NCBI GenBank assembly: GCA_019233415.1
Contig: JAFAMK010000190.1
Coordinates: 1 to 8,610, forward strand
Direction: 5' to 3'
Origin: Vulcanimicrobiota bacterium
GTDB lineage: Bacteria; Vulcanimicrobiota; Vulcanimicrobiia; Vulcanimicrobiales; Vulcanimicrobiaceae
DNA: 8,610 bases
The notes under the pieces were generated by a model. The model saw nothing but the letters and a program-made list of their open reading frames with translations, searched no databases and was not told the DNA's origin. This document shows positions 1 to 5,400 of this stretch, piece after piece; the first letter of the stretch is position 1; every line of letters starts with the position of its first letter. A program made the translations under genes and the position numbers.

Positions 1-57
1 TACCCGTACATCTGCGCCTACCACCCCTACATGAAGGGCACCGTCACGGTGAAGTAG
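1..57 (+). CDS. C-terminal end of a cupredoxin (type 1 copper protein), 5' part outside window
   Basis: The first 18 codons, read in frame 1 and closed by TAG at 55-57, encode YPYICAYHPYMKGTVTVK. This is the C-terminal copper loop of a plastocyanin/amicyanin-like cupredoxin: Cys-x2-His-x2-Met supplies three of the four type 1 copper ligands, and the following G-x-V-x-V strand closes the beta sandwich. The short C-x2-H-x2-M spacing is the amicyanin type. The first His ligand and any signal peptide lie upstream of the window, so full length and location are unknown; the family is usually periplasmic or extracellular and transfers electrons or carries copper. The stop codon directly abuts the stop of the minus-strand NYN gene with no intergenic base. 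Confidence 0.85.
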   Translation, partial: YPYICAYHPYMKGTVTVK

Positions 58-729
58 TCACCACTCAGGTGGCTTCACAACCGTACCCGCGGCATCCGTG
101 AGCCGCGGAGGAAGTTGACAGGCCGCGAGCGTGGCGAGCGTGACGTCTCGCGAGCCGTTCGCTGCCTGCGATAGTTCGGCAACAGCTCGTTTTTGCGGAT
201 TGATCACGTATACCGCAACGCCGAAGTCGGATCGTGCGACGCGGATCGGTTCGACGAGGTCCGAGTCGTTCGAGATCACGATCGCCGCGGAGTACTCGTT
301 CTTCGCGGCGTCACGGATCAGATACGTGGCAAGATTGACGTCGGAACCTTTCTCGTCGTACTTGCCGATCTGCGCCTCGGCTGACAGCACGACGTTCTGC
401 ACGCTCGACGCCGACGGAGCCGGAAGGCCGTCGAGGCGGACGTTCTTGCGCCGCAGCTTGAACGTCCCGAGGTGCACGTCGACACCCACCGCGCGAAGCG
501 CGCGGAGGTAGGCGCGCTGTCGGACGACGGTTTGGAAGTCACGTTGGTTCGCCTTCACCGCTGCGGTGAAGTACCGGGTCCGTCCAATCGGTGCGAGCGC
601 CGGCCAAACGTGGGCCGCGACAGCCGCGACGTCGAGCCACTTGTAGCTCGCTGACGCCGACGCGCGTGCTTTCCCGAACACGCCGTAGTAGAGATTGAAT
701 CCGTCGACGTAGAGAGCCGTTCGCGACAC
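58..729 (-). CDS. NYN domain protein (LabA/DUF88-like, PIN-fold ribonuclease)
   Basis: A 223-residue protein with the full NYN pattern. Near the N terminus is ALYVDGFNLYYG (Asp9, Asn12), mid-protein is GSDVNLATYL (Asp130), and then comes a hydrophobic strand ending in SNDSDLVEPI (Asp155, Asp157). These acidic residues form the metal-binding centre of the PIN/FLAP-like nuclease fold, so a metal-dependent RNase role is likely from family knowledge; the target is unknown. I chose the GTG at 729 because it places VDGFN at the usual distance from the start and has a partial ribosome site (GGGTG, about 6 nt upstream). In-frame GTG at 738 and TTG at 753 are possible, but TTG lies at the foot of a predicted leader hairpin. 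The last roughly 25 residues are poorly conserved-looking. It is transcribed alone, with its own promoter. Confidence 0.9.
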   Translation of the reverse strand: MSRTALYVDGFNLYYGVFGKARASASASYKWLDVAAVAAHVWPALAPIGRTRYFTAAVKANQRDFQTVVRQRAYLRALRAVGVDVHLGTFKLRRKNVRLDGLPAPSASSVQNVVLSAEAQIGKYDEKGSDVNLATYLIRDAAKNEYSAAIVISNDSDLVEPIRVARSDFGVAVYVINPQKRAVAELSQAANGSRDVTLATLAACQLPPRLTDAAGTVVKPPEW

Positions 730-808
730 GATGCACACCCGTTGAAAGACCAAAGCCGCCGAAACGGCGGCCTTGCAACCCTGTCGCCTAGGTAACAGGG
801 GGGATCAC
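730..808 (-). promoter_or_regulatory. Predicted structured 5' leader RNA of the NYN gene (two hairpins)
   Basis: Between the inferred transcription start (about 808) and the GTG at 729 the transcript can form two strong hairpins. Hairpin 1 (780-801) has a perfect 6-bp stem CCCUGU/ACAGGG and a 10-nt loop, UACCUAGGCG, whose core CCUAGG is self-complementary. Hairpin 2 (about 751-775) pairs CAAGGCCGCCG with CGGCGGCUUUG, 11 pairs including one G-U, around a UUU loop. GUUG just before and CAAC just after hairpin 2 could close it further. No run of U follows, so it does not look like a simple terminator. I do not recognise it as a known riboswitch class. The structure is read by eye; no folding energy was computed. 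Confidence 0.45.
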
Positions 809-814
809 ACGCAC

Positions 815-843
815 AGCATAGCATCGAGCGCGCGCTGTGTCAA
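815..843 (-). promoter_or_regulatory. Sigma-70-type promoter of the NYN gene
   Basis: On the minus strand TTGACA (838-843, a perfect consensus -35) is followed after exactly 17 bp by TATGCT (815-820, four of six consensus -10 positions). The expected start is near 805-808, giving a leader of about 79 nt. It sits in the 129-bp gap between the membrane protein gene and the NYN gene, correctly oriented for the latter. In such GC-rich sequence this match is unlikely to be accidental. Confidence 0.65.
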
Positions 844-856
844 TCTAGATGACACA
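836..856. promoter_or_regulatory. Candidate operator dyad TGTGTCA-N7-TGACACA over the -35 box
   Basis: The arms TGTGTCA (836-842) and TGACACA (850-856) are perfect inverted repeats separated by 7 bp (ATCTAGA, itself nearly symmetric). The left arm overlaps five of the six bases of the -35 box of the NYN promoter, the position expected for a repressor site. Arm sequence and spacing do not exactly match CRP/FNR (6-bp spacer), and I cannot assign a regulator family. No regulator gene lies in the window. Confidence 0.4.
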
Positions 857-882
857 ACACATATTTGCGCTGCGTTCTTTGT

Positions 883-1323
883 TCAGTGCATCGCCGAGCG
901 CGCGAGAAGTCCCGCGGTGAAGTTGAACAGGATTGCCCCGATGATGGCGAGGCCGAAGGCGAAGGCGGTCATTGCGGCGATCGTGATGGCGATGCGTGAG
1001 GGGGTTGCGTCGGGGACGCGGCCTGGGCCGATGCGCCAGGTGATTGTCCACCCCGCCGTTGCTTCGATGAAACCAGTGATCGCGCCGACGGCCTCGACTA
1101 GGCGCAGGTCGAGGAGCGTCAGCATCGCGATGAAGCCGATGACGACGTAGCATAGGAACTGGAACGGCCAGAGATTCCGGTACGGGAAGCCTGTCCGCCG
1201 CGCGAAGAGCGCCGAGACGGCATCGAATGCGAGCATCAGCGCGACCGCGCCGGCGAGCGTGAGCGGGAAGGCGATCGAGAGCGGCCAGGGGTTCACGGCG
1301 GGCTGATTCCGGAGGGGCGTCAC
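883..1323 (-). CDS. Small integral membrane protein, four predicted helices, unknown function
   Basis: A 146-residue protein that I do not recognise. It has hydrophobic segments at about residues 17-41, 50-69, 75-95 (weaker, with a Trp-rich end) and 112-138, joined by short loops containing Arg and Pro, for example ARRTGFPYRN between the first two. This composition is that of a real membrane protein and not an out-of-frame reading. The start is GTG at 1323; a second in-frame GTG (codon 10, at 1296) would remove only the polar N terminus, and neither has a strong Shine-Dalgarno. It diverges from the acyltransferase gene, with 25 bp between start codons, so promoters of each must lie within the other's coding region. 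A role linked to the acetylation pair is possible but unsupported. Confidence 0.72.
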   Translation of the reverse strand: MTPLRNQPAVNPWPLSIAFPLTLAGAVALMLAFDAVSALFARRTGFPYRNLWPFQFLCYVVIGFIAMLTLLDLRLVEAVGAITGFIEATAGWTITWRIGPGRVPDATPSRIAITIAAMTAFAFGLAIIGAILFNFTAGLLARSAMH

Positions 1324-1348
1324 CGCGTCCCACCAAAGCGGCGCGGCG

Positions 1349-2785
1349 GTGGTCTTCTCGAGCGAGGTCTTCCTCTTCGGGTTCCTGCCCCTCGCGCTCG
1401 CGCTGTACGTCGCGGTGCCCGGTGCGTGGCTGAAGAACCTCGCCCTGGTCGCGCTCAGCCTGGCGTTCTATGCGTGGGGCGAGGGGCGGTTCGTCGCGCT
1501 CGTGCTGGGCTCGGCACTCGTGAACTATGGCTTCGCGCTCGTGCTGTGGCGGCTGCCCGGCGAGGCGACACGGGCGCGCCGGCTCGTCCTCGCAGTCGCG
1601 GTTGCGGTCGACCTCGGTGTGCTGGTCTGGTTCAAGTACGCGGGGTTCCTTGCGGACAATCTGACGTTCATCACCGGGGCGCGGATCGGGCGCGACGTTG
1701 CGCTGTCGCAGGTCTACCTGCCGCTGGGGATTTCGTTCTTCACGTTCCACGCGATCTCGTACGTCGTCGACGTGTACCGGCGGACGTCGCCGGCGCGGAC
1801 GAATCCGCTGGAAGTCGTACTGTACTTCGTGTTCTTTCCGCAGTTGATCGCCGGGCCGATCATCCGGTACAAGGATGTCGCCGCGCAGCTCGCGCGACGA
1901 ACGGTGACACTCGGCGACTTCGCGTTCGGTGCGCGGCGGTTCGTCGTCGGGCTCGGGAAGAAGGTATTGATCGCGAACACGCTGGGTGTATCCGTCGACC
2001 GCGTCTTCTCGACCGATCCGGCGAACGTCTCGACCGCGCTCGCGTGGTTCGCGCTTGCCGCGTACACGCTGCAGATTTACTTCGACTTCTCGGGCTACTC
2101 CGACATGGCGATCGGGATGGCGCGGATGTTCGGCTTCCGGTTCCTGGAGAACTTCGACTTTCCGTACGTCGCGGGGTCGATTCGTGAGTTCTGGCAGCGC
2201 TGGCACATCTCGCTCTCGCGCTGGTTTCGCGACTACCTGTACGTTCCGCTCGGCGGTAGTCGCGTTGCACCATGGCACGTGTACCTGAACCTCGTGGTCG
2301 TGTTCTTCCTTTGCGGGCTTTGGCACGGGGCGAAGTGGACGTTCGTGCTGTGGGGAATGCTGCACGGCTTGTTTCTCGTGCTCGAACGCACCGGCGTGCT
2401 GCGCCGCGTCACGGCGACGCCGATCGTGCGGCACGTGTACGTGATGGCGGTCGTGATGCTGGGCTGGGTGTTCTTCCGCGCCGACTCGTTCGGGTATGCG
2501 CTCGCGTACCTGCGTACGCTCGTTCATCAGGGACCGGCGACGACGCTCGGACTGCGCGGCGTCGTCGACCATGAGACGCTGCTGGTGTTCGCGATCGGAT
2601 GCGTCCTCGCGACGCCGCTCGTCGCGCGGCGCGTCGAGGCGGTGTTGCGCGACGAGGGCACGCGCTGGGCACGCGTCGCGTTCGGCGTGGCGGCGGTACC
2701 GGCAGGACTCGCGCTGATCTTCGTCGCTTCGACGGCGAAGCTCGCGGCGGGCACATACAACCCGTTCGTCTACTTTCGGTTCTGA
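1349..2785 (+). CDS. MBOAT-family polysaccharide O-acyltransferase, AlgI-like
   Basis: A 478-residue multi-spanning membrane protein of the AlgI/PatA/DltB group of membrane-bound O-acyltransferases. It begins MVFSSEVFLFGFLPL, the typical start of the family, which supports the GTG at 1349. It has about ten or eleven hydrophobic segments. Hallmarks are QLIAGPIIRY (about 165-175), IYFDFSGYSDMAIG (about 243-256), WQRWHISLSRWFRDYLYVP with His286, and CGLWHGAKWTFVLWG with His326, the invariant MBOAT histidine, at almost the same position as in Pseudomonas AlgI. By family knowledge it passes acetyl groups from a cytoplasmic donor across the inner membrane for O-acetylation of an exported or secreted polysaccharide. 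The stop overlaps the next gene's ATG (TGATG), implying translational coupling. The substrate polymer cannot be told from the window; alginate is only one option. Confidence 0.95.
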   Translation: MVFSSEVFLFGFLPLALALYVAVPGAWLKNLALVALSLAFYAWGEGRFVALVLGSALVNYGFALVLWRLPGEATRARRLVLAVAVAVDLGVLVWFKYAGFLADNLTFITGARIGRDVALSQVYLPLGISFFTFHAISYVVDVYRRTSPARTNPLEVVLYFVFFPQLIAGPIIRYKDVAAQLARRTVTLGDFAFGARRFVVGLGKKVLIANTLGVSVDRVFSTDPANVSTALAWFALAAYTLQIYFDFSGYSDMAIGMARMFGFRFLENFDFPYVAGSIREFWQRWHISLSRWFRDYLYVPLGGSRVAPWHVYLNLVVVFFLCGLWHGAKWTFVLWGMLHGLFLVLERTGVLRRVTATPIVRHVYVMAVVMLGWVFFRADSFGYALAYLRTLVHQGPATTLGLRGVVDHETLLVFAIGCVLATPLVARRVEAVLRDEGTRWARVAFGVAAVPAGLALIFVASTAKLAAGTYNPFVYFRF

Positions 2786-3942
2786 TGGACGACCGCACAA
2801 CGCGCTCGCAGGGTGATCTCATCGTCACGGTCGTGTTCGTAGCGATGCTGCTCGTACCCGGCATGCTCGCGCTCGCCGGGTACGCACGGTCCGACACGGC
2901 GTTCATCGGGAGTCGCGAAGCGCGGCGGCCGTTCGTTGCGCCGCCGCCAACTTCAGGCGCGCTCGCGACCGGCGGATGGGAACGCGACGCCGAGCGCGAG
3001 ATCGCCGACGCGTTCCCGCTGCGCACGCAGTTGATCGAAAGCTACGACCATGCGAAGTACGACTGGCTGCACGACGTCGGATCGAGCCTCGTCATGCCCG
3101 GGCGCGACGGCTGGCTCTTTCTCGCCGCCGACGAATTCGACGAGCTGACCGGCCGTTTTCACCCGAGCGACGCGGACTTAGCGCGCGTCGCCGACCGCTA
3201 CGCCGCGCGCAGCTCGTGGTGCGCGCGGCACGGCATCCGCTACGTCTTCGTACTGGCGCCGAACAAGAGCACCGTCTACCCCGACGAGTTGCCGCCAGGG
3301 ATCACGCCGGTGACGCCGACACCAGCGGACCGGCTCTACGCAATGCTCGCGGCACGGCACGTCGCGTCGGTCGACGTGCGCGCGCGCCTGCGTGACCTCG
3401 CGCGCGCCAACCCGCAGACCGAACGCGGAATGCTGTACTCGTACGGTGACACACACTGGAACGACGCGGGCGCGTACGCCGCGTACCGCACGCTCGTGGA
3501 GGTACTGACGAGCAGCGGTGTGCACGATACGATCCGCCCCGAGACGATCGACGCGCACGTCGTGATCGCAGGCGGCGACCTCCTGCGGCTCGCCGGCGTT
3601 TCGGCGAACGTGGGCAACCGTTGGCTGCGCTACGACTTCCCGCGCCGCGCGCGCGACATTGCGCCGCCTGACCCACCACCCGGCGACCCGGCGTACACGA
3701 CGTTCGTTCCGACCGCCAGCGAGCGCGACGATCCGGCGCTCCCGAGCGTGGTCGTCTTCGGCGACTCGTTCACCGAACAGCTGCACCGCTTTCTCGCCGA
3801 GTCGTTCCGGCGGTCGCTGTTCCTGCGCGTACCGCAGCCGACGGACCCGCAGTTCGACGAACGCGTGCTGCTCGCCCAGAAGCCGACCGTCGTGATCGAC
3901 GAGATGGTCGAACGCAATCTCGTCTACAGCGTGCGCCTCTAG
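2785..3942 (+). CDS. AlgJ/AlgX-like SGNH-hydrolase-type acetyltransferase partner
   Basis: A 385-residue protein with an N-terminal membrane anchor (about residues 12-35, after a short polar cytoplasmic stretch) and an extracytoplasmic domain of the AlgJ/AlgX/DHHW type. The catalytic set is visible: SYGDTHWNDAGAY with Asp222 and His224, and VFGDSFTEQL with Ser328, in the AlgX order (Asp-x-His first, nucleophile Ser later). A conserved-looking GRDGWLFL lies near residue 110. In the family this protein takes the acetyl group delivered by the MBOAT partner and transfers it to the polysaccharide in the periplasm. The start is the ATG at 2785, which overlaps the MBOAT stop; the frame is open further upstream, but that stretch is an Arg-rich reading of the MBOAT gene. 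Length is close to AlgJ. There is no carbohydrate-binding domain like that of AlgX. Confidence 0.93.
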   Translation: MDDRTTRSQGDLIVTVVFVAMLLVPGMLALAGYARSDTAFIGSREARRPFVAPPPTSGALATGGWERDAEREIADAFPLRTQLIESYDHAKYDWLHDVGSSLVMPGRDGWLFLAADEFDELTGRFHPSDADLARVADRYAARSSWCARHGIRYVFVLAPNKSTVYPDELPPGITPVTPTPADRLYAMLAARHVASVDVRARLRDLARANPQTERGMLYSYGDTHWNDAGAYAAYRTLVEVLTSSGVHDTIRPETIDAHVVIAGGDLLRLAGVSANVGNRWLRYDFPRRARDIAPPDPPPGDPAYTTFVPTASERDDPALPSVVVFGDSFTEQLHRFLAESFRRSLFLRVPQPTDPQFDERVLLAQKPTVVIDEMVERNLVYSVRL

Positions 3943-4553
3943 GGCGGCGGCGATCCGGCCGGCTGCGGCGTCGCCGTCGGAATCCCGGAGACCGTGGGCG
4001 TCGTCGGGAGCGGCACGACCCTGCAGGCGCCGGAGGCGACGTCGTCGCCGAGAATGACGGGGATGCGCGCGTCGTGCGGGATGATGATGTCTTTGCCGTG
4101 GTGGAGGAAGCCGTACGGGCCGAGCACGTAGCCGACGAGCGGCACCGCACCGACGATCCCCGGGATGTTCTGCGACGACCCGGTCGCGGTTGCGCGCGCC
4201 GCGCTCGCCCAGTCGATCGTCACCGGAACGTGCGTGCCGTTCGCGAGCGTGATGTAGCGCGTCTCGATGACGACGTAGCCGCCGCGTCCGCCCCGGTCGG
4301 CGTGGTGCGCGATCGCGACGACGCCGAAACCGGCGGTTTCCGCCGGGATCGTCGACCCGTCGGCGGCGGTCACCGGCTCGACCGTGCGAATGCGGAACGA
4401 GTCACCGGGGCGCGCGTGCGCGCTGTCGACGTCGTCGACCATCGCGACGGTCGCGCGCACGCAGGGCGGACGCGTGTCGGGCGGCGCGTTCGCGACCCCG
4501 AGGAGCGGCACGAGGGCAACGAGCGCCATGCGGCGAGCGTGAACGGCGGCCAT
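3939..4553 (-). CDS. Secreted protein of unknown function
   Basis: A 204-residue protein with a signal peptide: an N-terminal stretch with Arg-Arg, a hydrophobic core (ALVALVPLLGV) and a likely cut after ANA at residue 23. The mature part looks beta-rich: PGDSFRIRTVEPV, then STIPAETAGFGVVAIAHHAD, GGYVVIETRYITLANG, and a closing GKDIIIPHDARIPVILGDDV, followed by a Pro/Thr-rich low-complexity tail. The only two mature cysteines are Cys31 and one at about 177, and could form a disulfide. I do not recognise a named family. The start is ATG 4553; an internal ATG at 4529 would leave a shorter but workable signal peptide, and neither has a clear Shine-Dalgarno. It follows mgsA by 63 bp on the same strand and converges on the AlgJ-like gene, the two TAG stops sharing CTAG (3939-3942). 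Confidence 0.8.
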   Translation of the reverse strand: MAAVHARRMALVALVPLLGVANAPPDTRPPCVRATVAMVDDVDSAHARPGDSFRIRTVEPVTAADGSTIPAETAGFGVVAIAHHADRGGRGGYVVIETRYITLANGTHVPVTIDWASAARATATGSSQNIPGIVGAVPLVGYVLGPYGFLHHGKDIIIPHDARIPVILGDDVASGACRVVPLPTTPTVSGIPTATPQPAGSPPP

Positions 4554-4594
4554 CGCTATCGTGAACGCAGCCGCCGCTCGAACCGTCGCCGCCT

Positions 4595-4611
4595 CGGAAC
4601 CCTGGGTTCCG
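4595..4611. repeat. Perfect 17-bp dyad between mgsA and the secreted-protein gene
   Basis: CGGAACCC-T-GGGTTCCG has eight perfectly complementary bases on each side of one central base. It begins 42 bp upstream of the secreted protein's ATG and 6 bp past the mgsA stop. The place suits an operator; as RNA it could form a short-loop hairpin ending mgsA transcription, but no U-run follows on the minus strand. Confidence 0.35.
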
Positions 4612-4616
4612 CTATG

Positions 4617-5078
4617 CTAGCGCGGCGCGGCTTCGGCTGGCTTGCGCTCGGAGAGGAGCTGGCCGAAGTGCTCGCCGTCGTGGAAGAGCGGCGAGGAGAT
4701 CATGAAGTCCGCCGTCGAGCGGTTGCAGGCGATCGGGACGTTGTAGAGGACCGCAAGCCGCAGCAGCGCCTTCACGTCGACGTCGTGCGGCTGCGAGGTC
4801 AGCGGGTCCCAGAAGAAAACGATCAGGTCGAGCTTGCCGTCGACGACCATGTTGCCGACCTGCGCGTCGCCGCCCAGCGGCCCGGACAGGAGCAGCTCGA
4901 TCGGCAGCCCCGTCGCGGCGGCGACCATCGACCCGGTCGTCCCGGTCGCGACCAGACGGCACCCCGCGAGCGTCCCGCGGTTGAACGTCGCCCACTCCAC
5001 CATGTCGGCCTTGCGAGCGTCGTGCGCGATCAGCGCAACACGCGCCGCGCCGCCCCGCCGTACCGTCGTGCGCTCCAT
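4617..5078 (-). CDS. mgsA: Methylglyoxal synthase
   Basis: A 153-residue cytoplasmic enzyme converting dihydroxyacetone phosphate to methylglyoxal and phosphate, the entry to the methylglyoxal bypass of lower glycolysis. It lines up with the E. coli enzyme residue for residue through the active site: ALIAHD with His19 and Asp20, Lys23, the phosphate loop ATGTTG (44-49), LSGPLGGDAQVG with catalytic Asp71, FFWDPLTSQPHDVDVKALLR with Asp91, His98 and Asp101, and the closing NRSTADFMISSP. Length matches the family (about 150). The start is ATG 5078 with an AAGAAG purine stretch just upstream. The 88-bp gap before it suggests its own promoter, though I found no convincing -35/-10 pair. It may be read together with the secreted-protein gene downstream. 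No methylglyoxal detoxification gene is in the window. Confidence 0.97.
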   Translation of the reverse strand: MERTTVRRGGAARVALIAHDARKADMVEWATFNRGTLAGCRLVATGTTGSMVAAATGLPIELLLSGPLGGDAQVGNMVVDGKLDLIVFFWDPLTSQPHDVDVKALLRLAVLYNVPIACNRSTADFMISSPLFHDGEHFGQLLSERKPAEAAPR

Positions 5079-5166
5079 ACTTCTTGTTACGGCCGCAACG
5101 CACGAAAGGTTTACAAACGCACAATCTTTCCGCGCCGTATGCGTTCGAACGAAAGAAGATGCGTGC

Positions 5167-5394
5167 TTACAGAAACACGCCGACGAAAACGATGAATAGC
5201 AACACTTCGAGAATCACATGCCACAGATTAGTCGAACGGAATTCAAACCACGCCGGCGGGAGCGGCTCGTAAGATTCTTTCGGGAGCCACGGATCGACGA
5301 TGCGACCGCACCGGCTGCACGGTTCGAACGCGCGCGGCTTGGGATCGGCGCACCCGCAGTGCGGGCACGCCGGTCCCGTGATTCGGGACACCAC
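5167..5394 (-). CDS. Small zinc-ribbon protein with C-terminal membrane helix
   Basis: A 75-residue protein. Residues 10-29 carry ACPHCGC and EPCSRCG, two CxxC knuckles (Cys10/13 and Cys26/29) that would bind one zinc, as in rubredoxin-like zinc ribbons; Cys15 is extra. Residues about 55-75 (NLWHVILEVLLFIVFVGVFL) are a single hydrophobic helix at the very C terminus, so the ribbon is probably held at the membrane, tail-anchored. The start is GTG at 5394 (a second GTG follows directly). It begins 6 bp after the metalloprotease stop and is almost certainly in its operon. Function is unknown; binding or regulation of a partner protein is inference only. Confidence 0.75.
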   Translation of the reverse strand: MVSRITGPACPHCGCADPKPRAFEPCSRCGRIVDPWLPKESYEPLPPAWFEFRSTNLWHVILEVLLFIVFVGVFL

Positions 5395-5400
5395 CAGGTG

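Noticed and set aside
87..108. Hairpin CCGCGGC-N8-GCCGCGG as a terminator for the cupredoxin gene
   Set aside because: The 7-bp arms are perfect, but it lies within the NYN coding region, has no U-run, and GC-rich coding sequence makes such pairs common.
740..808. c-di-GMP (GEMM) riboswitch on the plus strand
   Set aside because: CAAAGCC...GGCC and UAGGUAACAGGG faintly recall GEMM pieces, but spacing and core bases do not fit, and no gene follows on the plus strand; the promoter points the other way.
2599..2784. Extending the AlgJ-like protein upstream by 62 residues
   Set aside because: The stretch is Arg/Gly-rich out-of-frame MBOAT sequence; ATG 2785 overlapping the MBOAT stop and followed by a membrane anchor is the natural start.
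845..2800. Very long minus-strand open frame (651 codons) opposite the MBOAT gene
   Set aside because: Its translation is an Arg/His/Glu/Asp/Pro-rich string with no domain, exactly antisense to a well-supported MBOAT gene and the end of the membrane-protein gene; such frames arise from high GC at third positions.
5142..5151. Palindrome CGTTCGAACG in the mgsA upstream gap
   Set aside because: Only 5 bp per arm with no aligned promoter elements; could be chance.
4074..5195. 373-codon plus-strand open frame
   Set aside because: Arg/Asp/Val-rich composition and antisense to mgsA and the secreted-protein gene, both of which have recognisable features.
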